The position numbers and the translations under genes are program-made. 26,086 nt of DNA, taken from contig JAENJB010000009.1 in NCBI GenBank assembly GCA_016844565.1, positions 1-26,086 of the forward strand. Reading direction: 5' to 3'. Below the pieces are notes generated by a model. The model was given only the letters and a program-made list of their open reading frames with translations. It made no database searches and was not told the origin of the DNA. The stretch comes from Dehalococcoidia bacterium (lineage in GTDB: Bacteria > Chloroflexota > Dehalococcoidia > JAENJB01). This document shows positions 6,816-15,352 of the stretch, in pieces (the first letter of the stretch is position 1; each line of letters opens with the position of its first letter).

Positions 6816-8474
6816 ATGACTGCTGAAAACCAACTAGTTCCGGAGAAAGCAGAACTGGGCGGGAAGAGGTTGGGTATGGTGGTGGAGGGTTCCCTGTCCA
6901 TGGGTCTGAAGGTGAGATTGGACCGCTCCACCTTTGTGGAGGACATGTCGGTCGGCCGCTATGTCACCATTCGAGGGCAGAAGGACTATTTCCTCGGAAT
7001 GGTCACTGGAATTGAACTGGGAGCGGCGGACGACCGGCTGGCATCTTCACCGCTCGATGCCGCGGACCCCTTTATTGTCGAGGCTGTGGCAGGGAGCGCC
7101 ACGTACGGGCTCCTGCATGTGACGCCGCAGGTGAAGCTGGGCCGGCGGGCGATTGACCTGGCTGAGGGCGCCAAGCCGGTGAAGACGGTGCCTGCCCACT
7201 TCTCGGCTGTCTGGGAGTCATCGCAGAGGGATATAGAGCTGGTATTTGGCAAGGAGGATGAAAGAAGGTTCTACCTGGGTACTCCTCTCGACATGGAGAC
7301 TCAAGTATGTCTTGATCTTGTGGAGTTGACCAAGAGGTCCAATGGAGTCTTCGGCAAGAGCGGTACCGGCAAGACTTTTCTCACGCGGCTCCTCCTTATC
7401 GGCATCTTGCAGAAGGGTGCCGCAGTGAACCTGGTTTTTGACATGCACAGCGAGTATGGATGGGAAGGGCGAAGCGAGACTAACTACAAGGTCAAGGGGT
7501 TGAAGCAGCTCTTCCCCTCCAAGACAGCTATTCTCACCCTGGACGAAGAGAGCACCCGGCGGCGAAAGGTGAGCCCGGATGGGGTAGTGAAGATAGGTTA
7601 CGGCGAGATTGAGCCGGAGGACATTGAGCTTCTGAGGCAGACGTTGAATCTTACTGAACCATCGGTGCAGGCGGTGTACCAGTTCTCGCGCGAGTTTGGC
7701 AGGGACGGCTGGCTGTCGGGCCTGCTCGCACGGCGGTCGGAAGAGGAGACCACCGGGCTTCTCGCAAGACTGAACGTCCACGAGAGCACTTACCGCAATT
7801 TGCTCCGGGGGATGGAAAGGTTGAGGAGGTTGCCTTTCCTGGTGGACGAGGCTTCCCATCTTCCCGTGCAGCGGATTATGGAGTATCTGGATAGGGGTGT
7901 GAATGTCGTCCTTGAGTTCGGGCGTGTGACCAGCCCGGAGTCATACATCCTGGTGGCCAACATGCTCACGCGCCGTATTCATGAGCAATACGTGGAGCGG
8001 ACGGAGAAGGCTCTGGGCGAGGGCAGGCAGCCTCCGCGTCCACTGGTCATCACGCTGGAAGAGGCACACCGGTTCCTGAGTCACGAGGTGGCAGAGCAGA
8101 CTATCTTCGGGAGGATAGCCCGGGAGATGAGGAAATACAACGTGACTCTGCTGGTGATAGACCAGCGGCCCAGCGGGATCGATGAGGAGGTAATGTCTCA
8201 GCTTGGTACCAAGATAACCTGCTTGCTGGACAACGAGCGGGATATCGATTGTGTGCTGACAGGCGTGGCCGGCAAGAGTGAGCTGAAAGGAGTGCTGGCA
8301 AGGTTGGAATCGAAGCAGCAGGCGCTTATCTTTGGCCATGCGGTTCCGGTCCCGGTGGTGATAAGGACACGGGAGTACGGCTCGGCTGACTCGTATCGCG
8401 GTCTTGGCCTAGCGCATGGTGCTGACGCAAAGCGGCGTTTGGGGGAGGAAGCCAGAGAGGTGTGGGAAGGGTAG
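6816..8474 (+). CDS. herA: HerA-type hexameric DNA translocase/ATPase
   Basis: HerA is an FtsK-like DNA pump that drives NurA in resection of broken DNA ends. The 552-residue product begins with its own HAS-barrel region (about residues 14-110: KRLGMVVEGSLSMGLKV, SVGRYVTIRG). It then has a Walker A motif GKSGTGKT at 180-187, a DUF87-type core with NLVFDMHSEYGW, and a Walker B PLVITLEEAHRF with E415/E416. LLVIDQRPSGIDEEVMSQLGT follows as the sensor and arginine region. The length is in the usual 500-600 range. A 63-base gap separates it from the HAS-barrel gene; only a weak AGGCGG stands before the ATG. nurA upstream gives the functional context. No terminator was seen after the stop. Confidence 0.88.
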   Translation: MTAENQLVPEKAELGGKRLGMVVEGSLSMGLKVRLDRSTFVEDMSVGRYVTIRGQKDYFLGMVTGIELGAADDRLASSPLDAADPFIVEAVAGSATYGLLHVTPQVKLGRRAIDLAEGAKPVKTVPAHFSAVWESSQRDIELVFGKEDERRFYLGTPLDMETQVCLDLVELTKRSNGVFGKSGTGKTFLTRLLLIGILQKGAAVNLVFDMHSEYGWEGRSETNYKVKGLKQLFPSKTAILTLDEESTRRRKVSPDGVVKIGYGEIEPEDIELLRQTLNLTEPSVQAVYQFSREFGRDGWLSGLLARRSEEETTGLLARLNVHESTYRNLLRGMERLRRLPFLVDEASHLPVQRIMEYLDRGVNVVLEFGRVTSPESYILVANMLTRRIHEQYVERTEKALGEGRQPPRPLVITLEEAHRFLSHEVAEQTIFGRIAREMRKYNVTLLVIDQRPSGIDEEVMSQLGTKITCLLDNERDIDCVLTGVAGKSELKGVLARLESKQQALIFGHAVPVPVVIRTREYGSADSYRGLGLAHGADAKRRLGEEAREVWEG

Positions 8475-8498
8475 TTGTCGCGGCTCTTGGGGTTGGCC

Positions 8499-8527
8499 TT
8501 TAGTTGAAATCGTATTGTTGGTATAAT
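8499..8527 (+). promoter_or_regulatory. Putative extended -10 promoter of the ppsA/dgt-dnaG-rpoD operon
   Basis: A perfect TATAAT (8522-8527) is preceded by TGG, forming an extended -10. The best -35 at 17 bases is weak (TTTAGT, 8499-8504), as is common for extended -10 promoters. Transcription would begin near 8534, leaving a leader of about 70 bases before the ppsA ATG. No other promoter stands out between here and rpoD. Confidence 0.6.
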
Positions 8528-8589
8528 GGGGTTCTCCCTCTAGGGATAGATAGCGGCAGTGCGGTGTGTCCTGAGCAGTGACATCAAAC

Positions 8590-8596
8590 AAGGAGG
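8590..8596 (+). promoter_or_regulatory. Strong ribosome binding site fixing the ppsA start
   Basis: AAGGAGG lies 7 bases before ATG 8604. This selects 8604 over the in-frame GTG at 8559 and fits the family N-terminus, which should begin shortly before LIAWFSEVGQGDI. Confidence 0.8.
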
Positions 8597-8603
8597 CTAT
8601 CTG

Positions 8604-11600
8604 ATGAGCACGGACGGCAAGCTCATCGCCTGGTTTAGCGAGGTGGGCCAGGGAGATATCGCACTGGCCGGTGGCAAGGGCGCTAATCTTGGCGAGATGA
8701 GCCGGGCGGGGATGCCAGTCCCTCCCGGGTTTATCGTTACCGCTGAGGCGTATTTCGAGTTCATGCGAGGGGCCGGCCTGATCAGGATGGCCCGGGATTT
8801 GCTTGAGGGGCTTGATTCGAGCGATGGCAAGCAATTGCGACAGGTGGCCTCTCAAATCCAGGAGAATATCTCTCAGTGCGAGATGCCCACAAGCCTCAGT
8901 GATGAGATCAGACGGTACTACCATGAAATGGGCGAGGGGCTGGTGGCAGTACGGTCTTCGGCTACTGCTGAGGACCTGCCGGAAGCTTCGTTTGCAGGAC
9001 AGCAGCGTACATTCCTCAATGTCGAGGGAGAGAACGGTGTCATAGAGGCAGTGAGAGGCTGCTGGGCCTCCCTTTTCGAGCCCACTGCCATTTTCTACCG
9101 GGTGCAACACGGTTTTGACCATCTTCAAGTGGGTATCGCGGTGCCGGTGCAGAAGATGGTGCAGGCGAAGGTCTCGGGTGTGTTGTTCACCGTGGAGCCG
9201 CTGACCAGTGACAGGAACAAGATTCTGATTGAGGCCATCTACGGGCTTGGAGAGGCCATTGTCTCGGGACAGGTCACGCCCGACCTGTACATCATAGACA
9301 AGACGGACTTCAAGATTACGAGCAAGACCATCCACCGGCAGGAGTGGCAGCTCCGGTTGAACCGGAAGAAACCCGGGGTGGACGGAGAGATTAATGTCAG
9401 GGTGCCGGTAGCGACCAACCGGCAGCGGACCCAGAAACTAGCTGACGAGGACATACTGGCGTTGGCCCAGCTCGGCAAGAGAATCGAGGAGCACTACAAG
9501 TTTCCCCAGGACATTGAGTGGGCCAAAGAGGATGACCATATCTACATCCTCCAGTCCCGTCCGGTTACCACCCTGGACAAGACATCCGGGATCGGAGCTC
9601 TGCCGGAGATAACCGCTCCTCCTTTGCTGCAGGGGGTGGCCGCCAGTCCGGGGATAGCAGGCGGCCCGGTTAGGATTGTTTCTGACCCTTCCATGATAGA
9701 TAAGGTAGCTAAGGGCGATGTTCTGGTGGCCAGGATGACGTCGCCGGATTTCGTTCCGGCGATGAAGCGCGCATCGGCCATTGTCACCGATGAGGGAGGG
9801 CGCACTGTTCACGCCGCCATAGTTAGCCGCGAGCTTGGCATACCCTGTGTGGTGGGTACCGGTCAGGCTACTCGGGTCCTGGGCGACCAGCAATGGGTAA
9901 CAGTGGATGGCTCTCGGGGCAATGTCTATTCAGGCAAAGTTGTTGATAGGAATTATGTCTTCACTCCTTCCTCTTCGGCAATACGGATTGAGACGAAGAC
10001 CAAGGTCTATGTGAACCTGGCCGAGCCGGAGTTGGCGGAGAAAGTGGCTGAGCGCTATGTGGATGGCGTGGGTCTCCTGCGCGCTGAATTTATAATGGCG
10101 CAGATTGGAGAGCACCCGCTTTACGTCATCAAACAGGGCAGACAGAAGGAGTTTGTGGACCGTCTGGCCACCGGTCTGCTGACCTTTGCGAAGGCTTTTC
10201 ATCCGCGCCCGGTGGTGTACCGCACCAGCGACTTCAAGACGAACGAGTACCGCAATCTGAAGGGTGGCGAGGAGTTTGAGAGGTTGGAAGAGAATCCCAT
10301 GATCGGCTACCGGGGCTGTTCGCGGTACGTGAAAGAGATGGATGCCTTCAAGATGGAGATCGAGGCCATAAAGAGGGTGCGCGCGGAGTACAACAACCTC
10401 TGGGTGATGATTCCTTTCGTGCGGACGATAGCGGAGATGGTGCAAACAAAGGCGGTGCTCGAGGCCGAAGGGCTGACTCGCTCCGAGAACTTCAAGCTCT
10501 GGATGATGGTGGAGGTCCCCTCCAACATCTTCCTGATAGAGGAGTTCATCGATACCGGGATTGATGGCATTTCCATTGGCTCCAATGACCTCACCCAGCT
10601 TATTCTGGGGATAGACCGGGATAATGCTCGGCTGGCGGAGAAATTCGATGAGCGAAATGAGGCGGTTCTGTTGGCCCTGGAGAAGGCTGTCAAGACGGCG
10701 GTCAGGAAGGGCATAACCGCATCCATTTGCGGGCAGGCGCCATCCGTATATCCTGAGCTTACTGAGAAGCTGGTGAGATGGGGCATCACGTCGGTATCCG
10801 TCAGCCCGGACATGATTGACAAGACCAGGCGGATGATCTCGGAAGTGGAGGCGAGGTTAGCTGGCCCACTAGCGCCGCGAGCTTGTATGGTTCATCTCAA
10901 GGGAATCAGGGAGAGAGTCGAAGCCAGGGAGGAGAGCCTTTCTCCTTACGCCGTTAGAAGCAAGCTCTCTCGTGGCAGGAGCGAGTTGGAAGAGCCGTGT
11001 CCCATCCGGACAGCCTTTCAACGGGACCGTGACCGTATCATCCATGCCAAGGCGTTTCGCCGCCTGAAGCACAAGACCCAGGTGTTTATGGCGCCTCTGG
11101 GTGACCACTATGTCACCCGCCTCACCCATACTCTGGAAGTGGCGCAGATCGCTCGCACCTTATCCAGGGCCCTTAACCTCAACGAGGACCTGACCGAAGC
11201 CATTGCCCTGGGGCACGACCTGGGACACACCCCCTTTGGCCATATCGGAGAGGAGGTGCTGACCGAGCTTCTCCCATCCGGGTTCAGGCATAATGAGCAA
11301 AGCCTCCGAGTGGTGGATATCCTGGAGAAAGAGGGGAGAGGACTGAACCTCACCTGGGAGGTCAGAGACGGTATCCTGAATCACTCGAAATCCGGGACGT
11401 ATATATTGGGTGAATCGTGGGGGCCGGTCGGTACCCTGGAAGGCGAAGTGTGCAAGATATCTGATGTAGTGGCCTATATCAATCATGATATCGGGGATGC
11501 CATCAGGGCTGGACTCATCACCGAGGAAGCTCTGCCGAATTCAGTGCACCGTTTGCTGGGAGCCTCTTCTTCGGCGCGGATCAATGCGCTGGTGAGTGAC

Positions 11601-11933
11601 ATCATCGACTTCTCGTGGTCGGCCAGTGGGCTAGATGGTGGGGAGCGCACGCCGGTTATTGGCATGAGCCCGTCCGTTCAGGAGGTCACCGAGGAATTGC
11701 GGCGGTTTCTCTTCGAGCAGGTCTATGACCGTATTACGCGCAGTCAGGAAACAGAGCGTGCCAGAACGGTGGTGAAGTCTCTCTGGTCTTTCTTTATGGA
11801 GCATGAAGAAAAGTTGCCGGAAGAATATAATTGCCGGCGGGAAAGCGTGGAACGAAGGGTGGCTGACTATATCGCGGGCATGACCGACCAGTACGCTCTG
11901 GGACTGTCCGGGGACCTGGTATCGATGGAATAG
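8604..11933 (+). CDS. ppsA: Phosphoenolpyruvate synthase fused in frame to a dGTPase-like phosphohydrolase
   Basis: A single 1109-residue frame. Residues 1 to about 755 are PEP synthase, which makes PEP from pyruvate and ATP at the entry to gluconeogenesis. It shows GGKGANLGEM, the ATP-grasp segment VRSSATAEDLPEASFAGQ, the phosphohistidine site GGRTVHAAI (H403; the more usual TCH is here TVH), and the C-terminal barrel with SICGQAPS (C709) and a VSVSPDMI end. From about residue 762 an entire dGTPase-like HD protein follows. PEP synthase normally ends near the ARLAGPL segment, and no stop codon is present there. The gene heads the dnaG-rpoD operon, 30 bases before dnaG. A natural fusion is the literal reading; a one-base sequencing or assembly error hiding a stop is the main alternative. 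Confidence 0.88.
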   Translation: MSTDGKLIAWFSEVGQGDIALAGGKGANLGEMSRAGMPVPPGFIVTAEAYFEFMRGAGLIRMARDLLEGLDSSDGKQLRQVASQIQENISQCEMPTSLSDEIRRYYHEMGEGLVAVRSSATAEDLPEASFAGQQRTFLNVEGENGVIEAVRGCWASLFEPTAIFYRVQHGFDHLQVGIAVPVQKMVQAKVSGVLFTVEPLTSDRNKILIEAIYGLGEAIVSGQVTPDLYIIDKTDFKITSKTIHRQEWQLRLNRKKPGVDGEINVRVPVATNRQRTQKLADEDILALAQLGKRIEEHYKFPQDIEWAKEDDHIYILQSRPVTTLDKTSGIGALPEITAPPLLQGVAASPGIAGGPVRIVSDPSMIDKVAKGDVLVARMTSPDFVPAMKRASAIVTDEGGRTVHAAIVSRELGIPCVVGTGQATRVLGDQQWVTVDGSRGNVYSGKVVDRNYVFTPSSSAIRIETKTKVYVNLAEPELAEKVAERYVDGVGLLRAEFIMAQIGEHPLYVIKQGRQKEFVDRLATGLLTFAKAFHPRPVVYRTSDFKTNEYRNLKGGEEFERLEENPMIGYRGCSRYVKEMDAFKMEIEAIKRVRAEYNNLWVMIPFVRTIAEMVQTKAVLEAEGLTRSENFKLWMMVEVPSNIFLIEEFIDTGIDGISIGSNDLTQLILGIDRDNARLAEKFDERNEAVLLALEKAVKTAVRKGITASICGQAPSVYPELTEKLVRWGITSVSVSPDMIDKTRRMISEVEARLAGPLAPRACMVHLKGIRERVEAREESLSPYAVRSKLSRGRSELEEPCPIRTAFQRDRDRIIHAKAFRRLKHKTQVFMAPLGDHYVTRLTHTLEVAQIARTLSRALNLNEDLTEAIALGHDLGHTPFGHIGEEVLTELLPSGFRHNEQSLRVVDILEKEGRGLNLTWEVRDGILNHSKSGTYILGESWGPVGTLEGEVCKISDVVAYINHDIGDAIRAGLITEEALPNSVHRLLGASSSARINALVSDIIDFSWSASGLDGGERTPVIGMSPSVQEVTEELRRFLFEQVYDRITRSQETERARTVVKSLWSFFMEHEEKLPEEYNCRRESVERRVADYIAGMTDQYALGLSGDLVSME
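10887..11933 (+). other. dgt: dGTPase-like (Dgt) module within the PpsA fusion; possible internal start
   Basis: The C-terminal 348 residues of the fused frame match a complete dGTP triphosphohydrolase-like protein, which removes triphosphate from dNTPs and so tunes the nucleotide pool. Seen are EEPCPIRTAFQRDRDRIIHAKAFRRLKHKTQVF, split here by position as about residues 795-827 of the fusion, then HD-superfamily metal ligands H842, H871-D872 and D954 with GHDLGHTPFGH. ATG 10887 is where a separate Dgt would naturally begin, but only a weak GCGAG stands before it. All catalytic residues are retained. In relatives I recall this as a separate gene between ppsA and dnaG. Confidence 0.85.
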
Positions 11934-11963
11934 TTCCGGGGAAGAAACTCGAAGCGAAGAACG

Positions 11964-13784
11964 ATGAGCATTATCGAAGACATCAAGCACAAGGTAGACA
12001 TCACCGAGGTGATTGGTGAGTCGGTGTCCCTTCAGAAGGCAGGGCGCAATTTCCGGGCCCTGTGCCCGTTCCATGCCGAGAAGCATGGCTCTTTCTTTGT
12101 GTTTCCTGACCGGCAGAGCTGGCATTGCTTTGGCAGCTGCGGCACGGGCGGCGACGTCTTTTCTTTCGTGATGAGGAAGGACAATATCGATTTTGGCACG
12201 GCATTGCGGCAACTGGCAGAAAGGGCCGGGGTGATGCTGGAGAGGGAGGAAGGGGAGCGGAAGGAGGATAAGGAAAGGGAGAAGCTGTTTCAGATTAACG
12301 AGGCTGCGGCCGCCTACTATCACGATGTCTTGGTCAACTCCACGATGGCTAAGGGGGCTCGCGGTTACTTGGCCGGGAGAGGCTTCTCATCTGAGACAAT
12401 TGCCAGTTTCCAGCTAGGCTTCAGCCCCGGTAGCGTTGATACGCTGCTGAAATACCTGGCTGGGAAGGGATTTGCCGAGAGCGACCAGGTGGCAGCCGGG
12501 GTGGTGCTGGAGGGGGAGAGTGGTGGCAAACATGACCGGTTCCGCCACCGGCTGATGTTCCCTATACGGGACAGCAACGGCCGCGTGATTGGCTTCGGGG
12601 GACGCGCATTTGGGGAAGCGCAGCCGAAATATCTTAACTCTCCACAGACCGCGCTTTTTGATAAGAGCAGCACACTGTATGGGCTTGACCGTGCCAGGGC
12701 GAGCATCAGAAAACAGAACCTGGCGGTGGTGGTGGAGGGCTACCCGGACGTGCTTATGGCCCACCAGCACGGTTTTGAAAATGTGGTAGCCTCGATGGGC
12801 ACGTCCCTGACGGAGAAACAAGTTAGTGCTTTAAAGAAGTTGACGACTAACCTGATCCTTGCGCTTGATGCAGACGCCGCCGGTGAGGCGGCTACCCTCA
12901 GGGGGGTTGAAGTAGCTGCTCGAGCCTTTGACCAGAAAGCGGTCCCTATTCCGAACGCTCGTGGTGTGGTGGTGCTGGAAAACGTGCTGGATGCAGAAAT
13001 AAGAGTAGCCGTCCTTCCTCAAGGGAAGGATCCGGATGAAATCATCCTGGAAGAGCCTTCCCGCTGGGGCACGCTGGTGGATAGCGCCGTGCCGATGGTG
13101 GACTATATCTTCGAGGTGGTAGCTGGTAAGTATGATTTGAGTCGAGCGGGCGACAAGTCTCTGGTGGTGAAGGACCTTGGTCGGGTTGTCGACGGGATAA
13201 AGGACCCGATTCGGCACGCCCATTACTTACAAAAGCTGGCCCGTATGGTGAATGTTGATGAACGTCTCATCCAGGCGGGGATAAGGGGTCAAGCCGGTCA
13301 GGACAGGAAAGAGCCGAGGAAGTCAGGGAAAGACGAGGCATCTTCTCCTCTATCCTTTCGCAGTCCGTTGGAGGAGCACTGCCTGGCTCTCCTGGTCCGG
13401 TATCCGGAGCTCCGGGGGTACTGCAAGGACGTTCCCTCGGACTACTTCGAGCAGAGTGAGAACCGTGAATGCCTCGGCTGGTTGCAGTCTGGTGGGGTTA
13501 AGGTGGAGGAGCTTGACAAGCCTTTGAGAGAGCACCTTGAGAAGCTACATACCAGACTCATCCCGAATGAACGCGAAGGGGCACTGAAAGATTGCATTTC
13601 GCGTTTGAAGGAGAGATTCCTGAGAAATGCGAAAGTGAGAGAGAATCTCAGTATTGAAGAGGCGATTGCGGCCGGCGATGTCGACCGGTTGATCAGATTA
13701 GGGGAACAGGATGTAGAATCATCTGCCAGTTTGCAAAATGTCTTCATCGAGCGAAGTCATGGAGTTAGAGCAAGGACTAAGTGA
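11964..13784 (+). CDS. dnaG: DNA primase DnaG
   Basis: DnaG makes the RNA primers for replication. The 606-residue protein starts with a CHC2 zinc ribbon: ligands C34, H37, C55 and C59. The last pair is spaced CX3C (CFGSC) instead of the common CX2C. The DnaG core and TOPRIM domain follow, with VVVEGYPDV (E258) and ALDADAAG (D302, D304) as metal-binding acids. The C-terminal third is a helical DnaB-interacting region, less conserved. Length is standard. The start at ATG 11964 has no strong ribosome site but matches the family N-terminus SIIEDIKHKVDI. Its stop overlaps the rpoD start by 4 bases (GTGA). Confidence 0.95.
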   Translation: MSIIEDIKHKVDITEVIGESVSLQKAGRNFRALCPFHAEKHGSFFVFPDRQSWHCFGSCGTGGDVFSFVMRKDNIDFGTALRQLAERAGVMLEREEGERKEDKEREKLFQINEAAAAYYHDVLVNSTMAKGARGYLAGRGFSSETIASFQLGFSPGSVDTLLKYLAGKGFAESDQVAAGVVLEGESGGKHDRFRHRLMFPIRDSNGRVIGFGGRAFGEAQPKYLNSPQTALFDKSSTLYGLDRARASIRKQNLAVVVEGYPDVLMAHQHGFENVVASMGTSLTEKQVSALKKLTTNLILALDADAAGEAATLRGVEVAARAFDQKAVPIPNARGVVVLENVLDAEIRVAVLPQGKDPDEIILEEPSRWGTLVDSAVPMVDYIFEVVAGKYDLSRAGDKSLVVKDLGRVVDGIKDPIRHAHYLQKLARMVNVDERLIQAGIRGQAGQDRKEPRKSGKDEASSPLSFRSPLEEHCLALLVRYPELRGYCKDVPSDYFEQSENRECLGWLQSGGVKVEELDKPLREHLEKLHTRLIPNEREGALKDCISRLKERFLRNAKVRENLSIEEAIAAGDVDRLIRLGEQDVESSASLQNVFIERSHGVRARTK

Positions 13785-15319
13785 AATCCAACATGAGTGT
13801 CAAGAAGAAAGAAGAGCAGCCCTCACCGTGGTCACCAGAGGAGGGTAAGACTCCCGTTGAGGGGGAAGGCGAAACCTCATCGTGGCCTGAGGCCGTTGGC
13901 ATCAGTCCTACAGAAGAGGACATCGCCAAAGAGGCTGCGTGGGAGGAGGAGTCCGCGGAAGGAGACGAATGGATGGCTGGCCCGAAGCTCGCGGGAGGGC
14001 CGGAACCGGCCTTAGATGTGGCTCTGCAGCTCGACAGTCCGGATGTGACGGATGACCCGGTGAGGATGTACTTGGGCGAGATAGGCAAGGTCTCTCTTCT
14101 CACTGGTGACGAAGAGAAGTCTCTTGCGAGGAGAATGGAGGGGGGTAGATATCTTAGACGGCTTGAGGGGGAATGGCAATCGGAGCATTTGAAGAGCCCT
14201 GCTGCCGCGGATGTGTTCTCCATGCTGCTGTGGCGTTTGCGAGATTCGGCCCCGGTTGTCACTGCGGTGCAGAAGCAGCTTGGCGTAAAGGCGGCCACCC
14301 CGATTGACGCTATCTCCGAGCCCAAGCTGAGACACGTGGTAGAAGGGGAAATGTCTCCTTCGCTGGTGAAGGCGGTGGTGGAGAAGACCGGGCGGAGTGA
14401 GAGCGAGGCTGAGCAGGCGATAGTCAACCTTTCTTTGGTGACGAATCTGCTGTCCCGGGACGTGCTTACAGTGATAGGCGAGGTTTTGACCTGGAAGCAG
14501 ATGGATAAGAAGAGTGGCATAGAAGGTATTGAGGCCGCGCTTCACCCCCAGCAACGAATTCTGAAGAGGTATCTGGACCGGGTCAAGCACGATGCCAACC
14601 GTTCTGAGAGACATCTCATTGAAGCCAACCTGCGGTTGGTGGTCAGTGTGGCTAAGAAGTACATTGGCCGAGGAATGGCGTTGCTGGACCTTATCCAGGA
14701 AGGTAACATCGGGTTGATACGGGCTGTGGAGAAGTTCGACTACAGGCGCGGTTACAAGTTCAGCACCTATGCGACCTGGTGGATTAGACAGGCCATTACC
14801 AGGGCCATTGCGGATCAGGCACGCACTATCCGCATACCTGTTCATATGGTGGAAACCATCAACAAGCTGCTGCGGGTGAGCCGGCGTCTGGCGCAGGAAT
14901 ACGGGCGGGAGCCCAGCCATGATGAGATCGGCAAGGGAATGGAGATACCGAGAGATAAGGTGAAAGAGATTGTGAAGGTCTCTCAGGAGCCCGTCTCCCT
15001 GGAGACCCCTATCGGGGAAGAGGAGGACACTCATCTCGGCGATTTCATCGAAGACCGGACGGCTTTGCCGCCGGCAGACGCTGCTTCGAGGCAATTGCTA
15101 AAGGAACAGCTAGAGGATGTGCTCGGTACCCTCAATGCAAGGGAGAAGAGAGTGCTGGAGTTGAGATTCGGCCTGGAGGATGGGCGGAGCCGGACCCTGG
15201 AGGAGGTGGGGCGCGAATTCGGCGTCACCAGGGAGAGGATACGGCAAATCGAGGCCAAGGCGCTCAGGAAACTGAGACATCCGTCGCGAAGCCGGAAACT
15301 CAAGGACTACCTGGAGTAG
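13781..15319 (+). CDS. rpoD: Primary RNA polymerase sigma factor (sigma-70/SigA)
   Basis: The housekeeping sigma factor directs RNA polymerase to -10/-35 promoters. The 512-residue product has an acidic, low-complexity N-terminus of about 80 residues and region 1.2 (DDPVRMYLGEIGKVSLL). A non-conserved insert of about 140 residues follows. Region 2 has NLRLVVSVAKKYIGRGM and LLDLIQEGNIGLIRAVEKFD, with the -10 recognition helix ATWWIRQAITRAIADQ. Regions 3 and 4 end in a helix-turn-helix (TLEEVGREFGVTRERIRQIE). GTG 13781 was chosen because AAGGA stands 4 bases before it and it overlaps the dnaG stop as GTGA; ATG 13793 is the alternative and would remove four residues. Translation is probably coupled to dnaG. 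Confidence 0.94.
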   Translation: MKSNMSVKKKEEQPSPWSPEEGKTPVEGEGETSSWPEAVGISPTEEDIAKEAAWEEESAEGDEWMAGPKLAGGPEPALDVALQLDSPDVTDDPVRMYLGEIGKVSLLTGDEEKSLARRMEGGRYLRRLEGEWQSEHLKSPAAADVFSMLLWRLRDSAPVVTAVQKQLGVKAATPIDAISEPKLRHVVEGEMSPSLVKAVVEKTGRSESEAEQAIVNLSLVTNLLSRDVLTVIGEVLTWKQMDKKSGIEGIEAALHPQQRILKRYLDRVKHDANRSERHLIEANLRLVVSVAKKYIGRGMALLDLIQEGNIGLIRAVEKFDYRRGYKFSTYATWWIRQAITRAIADQARTIRIPVHMVETINKLLRVSRRLAQEYGREPSHDEIGKGMEIPRDKVKEIVKVSQEPVSLETPIGEEEDTHLGDFIEDRTALPPADAASRQLLKEQLEDVLGTLNAREKRVLELRFGLEDGRSRTLEEVGREFGVTRERIRQIEAKALRKLRHPSRSRKLKDYLE

Positions 15320-15352
15320 TGGTAGAGCGTTCTCACCAAATAGAACCGGAGC

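Noticed and set aside
8409..9335. 308-residue frame on the - strand across the herA end and ppsA start
   Set aside because: It crosses two real genes and their promoter and has no family resemblance.
14012..15094. 360-residue frame on the - strand opposite rpoD
   Set aside because: It is a shadow of the highly conserved sigma factor regions and resembles no family.
15329..15346. GTTCT and AGAAC inverted repeat between rpoD and ffh as a terminator
   Set aside because: The stem is only 5 pairs, AT-rich, with an 8-base loop and no U-tract on either strand.
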